A DNA stretch of 9,214 nucleotides, from NCBI RefSeq assembly GCF_003248605.1, contig NZ_QFPF01000100.1, positions 1 to 9,214 of the forward strand, in the 5' to 3' direction. The position numbers were made by a program, and so were the translations under genes. How positions within the stretch are numbered: the stretch's first letter is position 1; every line of letters begins with the position of its first letter. Positions 1 to 5,618 of the stretch are shown piece by piece. The notes below the pieces were generated by a model, which saw only the letters and a list, made by a program, of their open reading frames with translations, did not search any database and was not told the origin of the DNA. The DNA comes from Microbacterium sp. (GTDB lineage Bacteria > Actinomycetota > Actinomycetes > Actinomycetales > Microbacteriaceae).

Positions 1-462
1 TTCGACGAGCCGTACCTGGGCCTCGACGCCGTCGCCCGTCAGATCTTTTACGACCGCCTGCTCGAGGACTACACCGAGCACCCGCGCACGGTGATCCTCT
101 CGAGCCACCTGATCGACGAGGTCTCGAACCTCATCGAGAAGGTCATCGTCATCGATCAGGGCCGCATCCTCATGGACGAAGACACCGACGCCGTGCGCGA
201 TCGCGCCACGAACATCGTCGGCGACGCGAGCGCGGTCGACGCGTTCACCGCGGGGCGCGAGGTGCTGCATCGCGAGACGCTCGGCCGCGTCGCCTCGGTC
301 ACCGTTCTCGGTCATCTGGACGCGGCCGACCGCGCCGAGCTCGACGCGACGGGCCTCGACGTCGCACCCGTGTCGCTGCAGCAGCTGATCGTGCGCGTCA
401 CCCAGAAGGCGGCCGAAGATCGCGCCGCAGCATCCACCGTCGATGAAGGAGCACTCCGATGA
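1..462 (+). CDS. ABC transporter ATP-binding protein, C-terminal part (5' truncated by window edge)
   Basis: The reading frame is open from base 1 and ends at TGA 460-462, giving 153 residues of the C-terminal part of an ABC ATPase. The first visible residues, FDEP-YLGLDAVAR, are the end of the Walker B strand with its catalytic Glu and the D-loop. ILSSHLIDEV follows at about residues 35-44 and contains the switch (H-loop) histidine. Walker A and the LSGGQ signature lie upstream of the window. After the core comes a tail of about 90 residues of the kind seen in YtrB/BcrA-like export ATPases. The stop overlaps the start of the downstream permease gene in an ATGA, so the two are translationally coupled and should form one transporter that couples ATP hydrolysis to substrate movement. 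The substrate cannot be read from the sequence. Such pairs often follow a GntR/YtrA-type regulator, but that region is not visible. Confidence 0.93.
   Translation, partial: FDEPYLGLDAVARQIFYDRLLEDYTEHPRTVILSSHLIDEVSNLIEKVIVIDQGRILMDEDTDAVRDRATNIVGDASAVDAFTAGREVLHRETLGRVASVTVLGHLDAADRAELDATGLDVAPVSLQQLIVRVTQKAAEDRAAASTVDEGALR
445..450 (+). promoter_or_regulatory. Ribosome binding site for the ABC permease gene
   Basis: AAGGAG lies 8 nt before ATG 459, inside the end of the ATPase gene. It fixes the permease start at the ATGA overlap and supports coupled translation of the pair. Confidence 0.75.
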
Positions 463-1145
463 GTCGCACACTCAATGTCGTCCGCATGCAGCTGATCAAC
501 CGGCAGACCTACATCTGGGTGCCGCTGATCGTGCTCGCGGGAGCCTTCGTGCTGAGTCTGCTGATCTGGTCGATGATCCCCGTCGACAGCCCCAAGTACG
601 GCGGAGGCGCGCAGGCGCCGCTGTGGTACTTCGGTGTCGTCGGGGTGCAGGCGCTCACGCTGACGTTTCCGTTCTCGCAGGCGATGAGCGTCACCCGGCG
701 CGAGTTCTACCTCGGCACGCTGCTCACGGCGGTGCTGACCGGCGGCATCCTGGCGCTCATCTTCGTCGCCGGCGGCCTGATCGAGCGTGCGACGGGCGGG
801 TGGGGGGTCAACGGCTACTTCTTCTACCTCGACTGGATCTGGGCCGCCGGGCCCGCGATGGCGGGTCTGTTCTACTTCGCCCTGGCCATGTTGTTCTTCG
901 TCATCGGGTTCTGGGCGGCCACGATCTACAAGCGGTTCGGTGCACTGTGGCTGACCGTCGTGCTCGTCGGCATCGGCCTGGTGCTCGTCGGCCTCATGTG
1001 GCTGACCGGCCGCATGAACGCCTGGGCTCGCGTGTTCGAGTGGTTCGCGGTGCAGGGTGCCTCGGGCCTGACCCTGTGGGGTCTGCTGCTGATCGCGGTG
1101 CTCGCGGCATCCTCGTTCCTCACCCTGCGGCGCGCGGTCCCCTAA
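459..1145 (+). CDS. ABC transporter permease, about six membrane segments
   Basis: This 228-residue, strongly hydrophobic protein is the expected membrane partner of the ATPase that overlaps it by 4 nt. Likely transmembrane segments lie near residues 20-40, 58-75, 88-108, 130-155, 163-184 and 204-222. Short basic stretches (TRRE near 79, YKR near 157, LRR near the C-terminus) are consistent with cytoplasmic loops. It has no signal peptide and no binding-protein-dependent EAA loop that I can see, so it looks like an ABC-2-like exporter or antibiotic/peptide-resistance type permease, not a nutrient importer. The start is set by AAGGAG 8 nt upstream. No substrate can be assigned. The gene converges on the HerA-like ATPase gene, with 33 bp between the two stops. 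Confidence 0.85.
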   Translation: MSRTLNVVRMQLINRQTYIWVPLIVLAGAFVLSLLIWSMIPVDSPKYGGGAQAPLWYFGVVGVQALTLTFPFSQAMSVTRREFYLGTLLTAVLTGGILALIFVAGGLIERATGGWGVNGYFFYLDWIWAAGPAMAGLFYFALAMLFFVIGFWAATIYKRFGALWLTVVLVGIGLVLVGLMWLTGRMNAWARVFEWFAVQGASGLTLWGLLLIAVLAASSFLTLRRAVP

Positions 1146-1149
1146 CCGC

Positions 1150-1164
1150 TCGCCGCAGGGGCGA
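1150..1164. terminator. Weak hairpin between convergent genes
   Basis: TCGCC and GGCGA form a 5-bp stem around a 5-nt loop, 4 nt after the permease stop. There is no T-tract on either strand. It is the only secondary structure in the 33-bp gap between two convergent genes, so it could contribute to termination, but the call is weak. Confidence 0.25.
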
Positions 1165-1165
1165 T

Positions 1166-1173
1166 GGATGCTG
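1166..1173 (-). other. Copy of the over-represented octamer CAGCATCC (intergenic)
   Basis: GGATGCTG on the plus strand, in the gap between the convergent permease and HerA-like genes. It is one of seven exact copies of this octamer in the window (either strand). The function is unknown. Confidence 0.5.
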
Positions 1174-1178
1174 TCGCG

Positions 1179-2264
1179 TCACCGCAGCGGAACCGGCACA
1201 TCACGTCCGCCCTCCTGTGCCAGGCGCTCGCCCATCTGCACGAGGGCGGGCGCCTGCACGAACCCGCCCGCGAAGAGCGCCTGGCCCTGCGCGAATCCCG
1301 GGGAGCGCTCCAGCAGCGACATCGGCGCGTACCCGAACACCTCGGCGAGATCGTCGAGGTCCCGAGGCGAGCTCATGCGCATGAGCGCGAGGTTGTCGCA
1401 CTGCGAGAGAGCGTTGGGGTGCACCTTGGTGGGACGCTGCGTGGAGAGCAGCAGCCACAGCCCGTACTTGCGTCCCTCGGCGGCGATCTGCACGATGCGT
1501 TCGGTGAGCAGGCGATCGACCGGGCTCGCGGGGTCGGGCGGGCACAGGTTGTGCGCCTCGTCGATGACGATGAGCCGCCCGATGCGCTCCTCCCGCTTCT
1601 CCCAGAGGTGATCGAGCGCAGCGAGCGCCGCCGCGCGCGCCTCCGCCTGCGTCGAGAAGCCGCCGAGATCGAGCACGGCCGCATCGGGCCGCTCATCGAT
1701 GTCGTCGGTGATCGACCGCTTGCCCCACGCCCACAGATCCCAGTCGGCGACACCCAGGTTCTCGAGGCGCGTAGCGAGTCGTTGACGGATCGTGCCCTCA
1801 CCCGCGCGCAGGTGCGCCACGAGGTCACCGTCCTTGACGTGCGGCATCTCGTCCTCGAAACGCAGCATCGTGTTGTACTCATCGAAATCGACCAGCGGAT
1901 CGATCTGCATGAGCGCGGCCCGCGAGCGCAGCGGCAGCTGCAGGAAGCGCGCGTGCAGCGGCCGAACGGCATCACCGGGACGGAAGACGCGGATGTCCCG
2001 CGACGCCAGCTCCGCGGCCGCATCGGCGGCGACACCCTGGCGCACCTCGCCGAGGCGCACGAAGTCGGAGTTCGGGTCGAGGATCACCAGCGGCAGCCGC
2101 GTGTGCAGCAGCACCTGCTCGAGGAGAACCCCCAACGCGTAGGTCTTTCCCGAACCGCTCTGGCCGCACCAGAACGTGTGTCGATTCAGACGAGGTGCGA
2201 GCACGTGTGCGGGGGCGGGCAGGTCCGAGCCGATCAGCGAGCCGACGGGGAGTTCACGGGTCAT
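1179..2264 (-). CDS. HerA/FtsK-like P-loop ATPase (DUF87-type ATP-binding protein)
   Basis: The protein has 361 residues and the motifs of the HerA-FtsK ATPase superfamily. Walker A is CGQSGSGKT at residues 33-41. A strand with VILDPNSDF follows at 60-68. Walker B is LIVIDEAHN at 231-239, followed by EGRKYGLWLLLSTQRP at 263-278, whose STQRP sensor segment is typical of HerA-like translocases. Only about 30 residues precede Walker A, so the N-terminal HAS barrel of archaeal HerA is absent or much reduced, and the protein is shorter than the roughly 500-residue archaeal HerA. No NurA-like nuclease gene is nearby. The likely role is ATP-driven DNA handling or translocation, but the actual substrate is unknown. 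ATG 2264 is chosen because a TAGCAT -10 box ends 6 nt upstream, implying a leaderless mRNA. The gene follows chorismate mutase on the same strand and converges on the ABC permease. Confidence 0.87.
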   Translation of the reverse strand: MTRELPVGSLIGSDLPAPAHVLAPRLNRHTFWCGQSGSGKTYALGVLLEQVLLHTRLPLVILDPNSDFVRLGEVRQGVAADAAAELASRDIRVFRPGDAVRPLHARFLQLPLRSRAALMQIDPLVDFDEYNTMLRFEDEMPHVKDGDLVAHLRAGEGTIRQRLATRLENLGVADWDLWAWGKRSITDDIDERPDAAVLDLGGFSTQAEARAAALAALDHLWEKREERIGRLIVIDEAHNLCPPDPASPVDRLLTERIVQIAAEGRKYGLWLLLSTQRPTKVHPNALSQCDNLALMRMSSPRDLDDLAEVFGYAPMSLLERSPGFAQGQALFAGGFVQAPALVQMGERLAQEGGRDVPVPLR

Positions 2265-2270
2265 GAGCGA

Positions 2271-2276
2271 ATGCTA
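2271..2276 (-). promoter_or_regulatory. Candidate -10 box (TAGCAT) for a leaderless HerA-like mRNA
   Basis: On the minus strand, TAGCAT is followed by six bases and then the ATG of the HerA-like gene. That distance puts the transcription start at or next to the A of the ATG, and no Shine-Dalgarno sequence is present. No good -35 element is visible. Leaderless transcripts are common in actinobacteria. Confidence 0.5.
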
Positions 2277-2277
2277 G

Positions 2278-2290
2278 GCCCGCCGCGGGC
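2278..2290. terminator. GC hairpin downstream of chorismate mutase
   Basis: GCCCG-CCG-CGGGC forms a 5-bp stem with a 3-nt loop, about 32 nt after the chorismate mutase stop and directly upstream of the HerA-like -10 box. There is no T-tract. It could be a weak terminator separating the two minus-strand genes, or only part of the promoter spacer. Confidence 0.25.
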
Positions 2291-2298
2291 TGTGGCTC

Positions 2299-2306
2299 CA
2301 GCATCC
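2299..2306 (+). other. Copy of the over-represented octamer CAGCATCC (intergenic)
   Basis: Exact CAGCATCC in the 58-bp gap between the chorismate mutase stop and the HerA-like start. It is one of seven copies in the window. The function is unknown. Confidence 0.5.
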
Positions 2307-2322
2307 GCGCCGCCTCCGCCCC

Positions 2323-2622
2323 TCAGCGCCCGTTCGCCGCCTGCTCGTGGTGGTGGATCACCTCGGCGACGACGAAGTTGAACCACTTCTCGGCGAACGC
2401 CGGGTCGAGGTCGGCGTCGAGCGCCAGGCGGCGCAGGCGCGCGACCTGCTCGACCTCGCGCGTCGGGTCGGACGCGGGCATCTCGTGCGTGGCCTTGAGC
2501 ACACCGACCTGCTTGGTGCAGCGAAAACGCTCGGCCAGCATGTACACCAGCGCGGCGTCGATGTTGTCGATGCTGGCGCGCAGCCGCAGCAGCTCTTCGC
2601 GCGGATCGGTCTCTTGGCTCAC
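2323..2622 (-). CDS. Chorismate mutase, AroQ type (monofunctional, 99 aa)
   Basis: This small all-helical protein should convert chorismate to prephenate, the branch point to phenylalanine and tyrosine, in the cytoplasm. The start is GTG at 2622-2620 with a strong GGAGG upstream (GGGGAGGAGG). The frame stays open far upstream, but those codons overlap the divergent transporter gene and are not family-like. Aligning by eye to the E. coli PheA/TyrA mutase domain places its active-site Arg11, Arg28, Lys39, Asp48 and Glu52 at Arg15, Arg32, Lys43, Asp52 and Glu56 here. The position equivalent to Gln88 falls in the C-terminal HHHEQ stretch (around His92), so that residue appears changed or shifted. 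There is no signal peptide, so it is not the exported class, and no fused dehydratase or dehydrogenase. It is divergent from the AI-2E transporter and upstream of the HerA-like gene on the same strand. Confidence 0.9.
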   Translation of the reverse strand: MSQETDPREELLRLRASIDNIDAALVYMLAERFRCTKQVGVLKATHEMPASDPTREVEQVARLRRLALDADLDPAFAEKWFNFVVAEVIHHHEQAANGR

Positions 2623-2628
2623 GTCGGC

Positions 2629-2636
2629 CTCCTCCC
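2629..2636 (-). promoter_or_regulatory. Shine-Dalgarno for chorismate mutase GTG start
   Basis: The minus strand reads GGAGGAGG just upstream of GTG 2622. This strong match decides the start in favour of the 99-residue product over longer in-frame options. A possible -10 (TACCCT, plus-strand bases 2642-2647) lies a few bases further upstream. Confidence 0.65.
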
Positions 2637-2670
2637 CACCGAGGGTACCTGCAGCGCGCTCTCGCGCCCC

Positions 2671-2676
2671 TAGAGT
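2671..2676 (+). promoter_or_regulatory. Candidate -10 box (TAGAGT) for a leaderless AI-2E transporter mRNA
   Basis: TAGAGT is followed by six bases (GTGACC) and then ATG 2683. A start site 6-7 nt after the -10 would fall on the ATG, so the in-frame GTG at 2677 would probably not be transcribed. No convincing -35 and no ribosome binding site are seen. Confidence 0.55.
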
Positions 2677-2682
2677 GTGACC

Positions 2683-3936
2683 ATGAGCGAGAAGACGCCC
2701 CGCGCAGCGCGCGATGCGGACGACGAGCCCCTGCCGCGGCGGCGCCGCGCAAAGCAGCCCCGGCCCGCGAAGGCACCCAGCCCGGCCGACTCCTTCACCC
2801 TCGCTCCGGCCCCGGGCGATCCGCACTACGTCGTCGCCGCCGACACGTACCAGCCGACCCCCGTCACAAGCGAGCCCGCCCGCTCGTTCTGGGCGCGCAT
2901 CGACCGCCCCTTCGCGGTCGGTCTCATGGTCACCCTCGGCGCCCTCACCGCCTTCGTGATCGGGCTCGCCGTGTCGAACCTTTCGACCGTGCTCATCTAC
3001 ATCATGCTCGCGCTGTTCGCCGCGCTGGGCCTCGAGCCGATCGTCAATCGACTCATGAAGCTCGGCGTGCCGCGCGGGTGGTCCATCGTGATCGTCGTGC
3101 TCGGGCTCGTCGTCGTCGTGGTGGCCGTGCTGTGGCTGATCATCCCGACGGTCGTCTCGCAGATCTCGCAGTTCATCCGCGACATCCCCACCCTTATCCA
3201 ATCGATGCAGCAGACCGAGTGGTTCCAGTCGCTCGAGGACATGTTCGGGGCGAGCCTGACCGACATGCTGTCCGCTCTGCAGAGCTTCCTCACCGACCCC
3301 GGCCATCTCGCGACGATCGGCGGGGGCGCCCTCCAGTTCGGTGTGGGGCTGGTGGCCGTCGTGTCGGGCGGGTTCACCACGCTCGTGCTGACGCTGTTCT
3401 TCCTCGGGTCGCTGCCGACCATGAAGCAGGCGTTCTACCGCCTCACTCCGGCGCGCGGTCGCACGAACCTCGCGGCGATGACGGAGCAGATCACCGGCTC
3501 GATCGGCAGTTACCTGATGGGCCAGGTCACGCTCGCGTTCGCGAACTCCGTCGTGGCCTTCATCCTGCACGCGCTGCTCGGATTGCCCTTTCCCGCACTC
3601 ATGGCGGTCCTCGCGTTCCTGATCACCCTCATCCCGATGATCGGTTCGGTGCTGTTCTGGATCTTCGCGAGCATCATCGCCCTGTTCACCAGCCCGGTCG
3701 CCGCCTTGATCTTCGCCCTCGTCTACCTCGTGTACATGCAGATCGAGGCATACGTGCTGACGCCCCGCATTATGTCCCGCGCCGTGGACGTGCCCGGAGC
3801 GCTCGTCGTCATCGGCGCCCTCGTCGGTGGCACGCTGCTCGGACTCATCGGAGCGCTCGTGGCGATCCCGATCTCGGCCTCGATCCTGCTGATCATCAAG
3901 CAGATCTGGGTGCCACGCCAGGACGCCAAGGTCTGA
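2683..3936 (+). CDS. AI-2E family transporter (PerM/TqsA/YdiK-like membrane protein)
   Basis: The product is a 417-residue integral membrane protein of the AI-2E transporter family. Residues 1-75 form a hydrophilic cytoplasmic tail rich in Arg, Pro and Ala, including an RRRR run at about 19-22. Paired hydrophobic segments follow at about 78-98 and 102-122, then 132-155. A soluble amphipathic stretch spans about 158-215, and further membrane segments lie near 216-245, 275-300, 303-335, 338-358 and 372-405. The C-terminal signature around IEAYVLTPRIM (354-364), followed by VPGALVVIGALVGG and ALVAIPISA, is characteristic of the family. Members have been linked to autoinducer-2 export or Na+(Li+)/H+ antiport; the substrate here is unknown. 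ATG 2683 is preferred to GTG 2677, because a TAGAGT -10 box ends 6 nt before the ATG. The gene is divergent from chorismate mutase and ends before a repeat-rich non-coding block. Confidence 0.93.
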   Translation: MSEKTPRAARDADDEPLPRRRRAKQPRPAKAPSPADSFTLAPAPGDPHYVVAADTYQPTPVTSEPARSFWARIDRPFAVGLMVTLGALTAFVIGLAVSNLSTVLIYIMLALFAALGLEPIVNRLMKLGVPRGWSIVIVVLGLVVVVVAVLWLIIPTVVSQISQFIRDIPTLIQSMQQTEWFQSLEDMFGASLTDMLSALQSFLTDPGHLATIGGGALQFGVGLVAVVSGGFTTLVLTLFFLGSLPTMKQAFYRLTPARGRTNLAAMTEQITGSIGSYLMGQVTLAFANSVVAFILHALLGLPFPALMAVLAFLITLIPMIGSVLFWIFASIIALFTSPVAALIFALVYLVYMQIEAYVLTPRIMSRAVDVPGALVVIGALVGGTLLGLIGALVAIPISASILLIIKQIWVPRQDAKV

Positions 3937-3997
3937 CACGGCGCCGCGCCGGTCGCGCGGTCTCGGGGGAACGGTCTCCCTGCGTCGCGCTGTCGGT

Positions 3998-4077
3998 GTC
4001 GCGCGGTCGGGCGGTTGCGCGGTCGGCGCGTTGCGCGGTCGGCGCGTTGCGCGGTCGGCGCGTTGCGCGGTCGGCGT
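3998..4077. repeat. 16-bp tandem repeat, four copies plus one degenerate copy
   Basis: The unit GTTGCGCGGTCGGCGC occurs at 4014-4029, 4030-4045 and 4046-4061 with no change, and at 4062-4077 with only the last base altered (C to T). A degenerate unit at 3998-4013 (GTCGCGCGGTCGGGCG) precedes them. The unit length is not a multiple of three and the array lies between the stops of two convergent genes, so it is not protein-coding. Near-perfect copies suggest recent slippage expansion, so copy number may vary between strains. Confidence 0.9.
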
Positions 4078-4098
4078 CGCGCTACCCGGCCCGATCGT

Positions 4099-4165
4099 CG
4101 AACCCACATTCTTGCAGCGAGCCACCACACGACGGATGTCGGTTCGCTGCAAAAATGTGGGTTCG
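4099..4165. repeat. Long imperfect palindrome (about 25-bp arms) between convergent genes
   Basis: Bases 4099-4123 are nearly the reverse complement of 4141-4165. There is one true mismatch (4111 C opposite 4153 A) and one position that would be a G-U pair in RNA. The 17-nt loop contains a smaller hairpin, CGAC-GGAT-GTCG, at 4130-4141 that would compete at one base. The arms include AACCCACATT and its complement and are less GC-rich than the surroundings, which makes the element stand out. No T-tract follows the stem on either strand. Its position between two convergent transcription units suits a two-way terminator, or a REP/MITE-like dispersed element. Confidence 0.8.
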
Positions 4166-4275
4166 GGGCGGGCGCCGGCGCCGGGGCGGACGCGGGCGCG
4201 GGGCCGGAACGGGCGCCGGCGCCGAGGCCGGGCCGCAAGGCCCGGAGGCGACCCAGACGCGCGACGCCGGCGCGA
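4166..4275. other. Extremely GC-rich spacer with repeated GGCGCC palindromes and a GC hairpin
   Basis: This is the rest of the non-coding block before the lactonase stop. GGGCGCCGGCGCCG occurs twice (4170-4183 and 4211-4224), each containing the self-complementary GGCGCCGGCGCC. A compact hairpin at 4228-4245 (CCGGGCC-GCAA-GGCCCGG) has a 7-bp stem and a GCAA tetraloop. It lies about 30 nt beyond the lactonase stop on the minus strand and could stop the purA-lactonase transcript, although it has no T-tract. I see no gene here. Confidence 0.5.
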
Positions 4276-5616
4276 TCAGGGCCGGGCGGGCAGCAGCCGC
4301 GTGGGCGCTGGAACCGCGGCGCGATGCCGCACGCGACCGGGCACGCCGGTGCGGATGTCCAGCGAGAACGACACCACGTCGTTCGAGCGCTGACCGGCGA
4401 CGAGCATCGTGTCGCGCACGACAAGGTGATGCCGCGGCCAGTCCACCCCCGACTCGACGAGCGCGACCGGCGCCAGCGTCTCACCCTGGCCGCGCACCCG
4501 CGCGACCGCGATGGTGTTGCTCCCGCGCAGACCGGTGTAGACGAACTCCGCATCGCGCGAAAGGGCGATCTCGGCGCCCGTGTCGCCGGCAAGATACCCG
4601 ACGGGCGCGGGCATCCCGCCGACGAGTCCCCACCGTCCACTCCCATCGGGGGCGAGCACGAACACCTCGCACGAGAACTCCGTCACGACATAGAGATGCC
4701 CGCTCGGGTGCACGACCATGTGCCGCGGTCCGCAGCCCTGCGGCAGCACCACCTCGTGGTCGGCACGGAGCCCTGCGGCATCCACGCGCCAGATGCGCAC
4801 GAGATCGAAGCCGAGATCAGTGGTCGCGATGCGCCCGCAGGGCAGGAACGCGGCGGCATGAGCCCGTGAGACGCGCACGGGCGCCTCCGCGGGCTCGCCC
4901 TCGACGGTGGATGCTGCGGCGACAGCGCCCGGGTCCTCCCGGTCGTGATCGGGCACCAGATGGGCGAACTCCGCACCCGCCGCTTCCCGCAGCGCACGGG
5001 CGGCCGCGGCGAGGTCCACCCCTCCTGCACCAGCCCAGGGTGAACCCGCACCCGCTGGACCCGCACCCGCGCCGACACCCGCACCTGCGACCGCGACCGC
5101 CGTCGCCGCATCGGCTCCCGCCGACGCAGGACCCGCACCCGCGCCAACACCCGCACCTGCGCCCGAGCCCCAACCCGAACCCGAGCCCGAGCCCGCGTGC
5201 GGATCGACCGCCGCGGCGGCCTCGACGCGGGAAACCGGCCTGCCGACAGCATCCAGCCCGATGCGCACGACCCGGCCATCACCCCAGCACGAGGCGACGA
5301 GAAGGGCACCGTCGGGAGACACCGCGGCGTGGCAGACGGCGTCGCCGACCTCGACCGCGCGGCCGAGCGGCACGAGCGCGGACGGCCCGGTGCGCCGGTA
5401 GCCCTGCAGCCGGCCCTCGCTCTCGAGCGTCGCGTAGACGACGTCGAGGGAGGGATGCGCCGCGAGCCACGAGGGGGATGCCGCCCGGGCGGCCGTGCCG
5501 ACGAATCCGAGTGGCCCTCCCGCCGAGCCGTCATCGAGCCCGCCCGCGGCGAGCGCACCGACGCCCTCGGCGGCCGAGTCCATCTCGGGACCCCAGCCGC
5601 CGACCCAGAACTGCAA
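4276..5616 (-). CDS. Lactonase-like seven-bladed beta-propeller protein with Gly/Ala-rich insertion
   Basis: The predicted 446-residue protein belongs to the beta-propeller lactonase family related to 6-phosphogluconolactonase YbhE/Pgl. Repeated blade motifs are visible: SPSWLAAHPSLDVVYATLE (48-66), CHAAVSPDGALLVASCWGDG (95-114), GPRHMVVHPSGHLYVVTE (297-314), AEIALSRDAEFVYTGLRGSN (348-367) and WPRHHLVVRDTMLVAGQRSN (393-412). The N-terminal FWVGGWGP fits the first strand of the propeller and supports TTG 5616 as start, 2 nt after the purA stop. I see no Shine-Dalgarno, so translation is probably coupled to purA. An alternative start is Met12. Residues 138-199 are almost entirely Gly, Ala and Ser, which would be a floppy loop between blades. 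There is no signal peptide, so the protein is probably cytoplasmic. The true substrate is unproven; a sugar lactone is the family precedent. Confidence 0.85.
   Translation of the reverse strand: MQFWVGGWGPEMDSAAEGVGALAAGGLDDGSAGGPLGFVGTAARAASPSWLAAHPSLDVVYATLESEGRLQGYRRTGPSALVPLGRAVEVGDAVCHAAVSPDGALLVASCWGDGRVVRIGLDAVGRPVSRVEAAAAVDPHAGSGSGSGWGSGAGAGVGAGAGPASAGADAATAVAVAGAGVGAGAGPAGAGSPWAGAGGVDLAAAARALREAAGAEFAHLVPDHDREDPGAVAAASTVEGEPAEAPVRVSRAHAAAFLPCGRIATTDLGFDLVRIWRVDAAGLRADHEVVLPQGCGPRHMVVHPSGHLYVVTEFSCEVFVLAPDGSGRWGLVGGMPAPVGYLAGDTGAEIALSRDAEFVYTGLRGSNTIAVARVRGQGETLAPVALVESGVDWPRHHLVVRDTMLVAGQRSNDVVSFSLDIRTGVPGRVRHRAAVPAPTRLLPARP
5019..5205 (-). repeat. Gly/Ala-rich low-complexity coding repeat inside the lactonase gene
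   Basis: Within the lactonase frame this stretch encodes residues 138-199, almost all Gly, Ala, Ser and Val. A 37-nt segment at 5057-5093 recurs at 5129-5165 with two differences. The offset is 72 nt, exactly 24 codons, so the reading frame is kept. The surrounding sequence consists of shorter GCACCCGC-like repeats. It looks like an in-frame expansion in a loop of the propeller. Confidence 0.8.
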
Positions 5617-5618
5617 GG

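Noticed and set aside
1164..2381. Plus-strand open frame of about 400 codons opposite the HerA-like gene
   Set aside because: It is the antisense shadow of a gene with clear Walker A and B motifs; its translation is charged low-complexity sequence without a fold signature.
2677..2679. GTG as the start of the AI-2E transporter
   Set aside because: It directly follows the TAGAGT box, so it would lie upstream of the predicted transcription start. ATG 2683 fits better and loses only two residues.
3998..4077. CRISPR array
   Set aside because: The 16-bp units are directly adjacent, with no spacers, and there are no cas genes. It is a simple tandem repeat.
2623..4152. N-terminal extension of chorismate mutase to about 600 residues on the minus strand
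   Set aside because: The extension is antisense to the AI-2E transporter and crosses the tandem repeat and palindrome. The strong GGAGG before GTG 2622 and family length fix the start there.
4099..4165. Insertion sequence ends
   Set aside because: The inverted arms are only 17 nt apart, with no transposase and no visible target duplication. At most it is a REP/MITE-like element.
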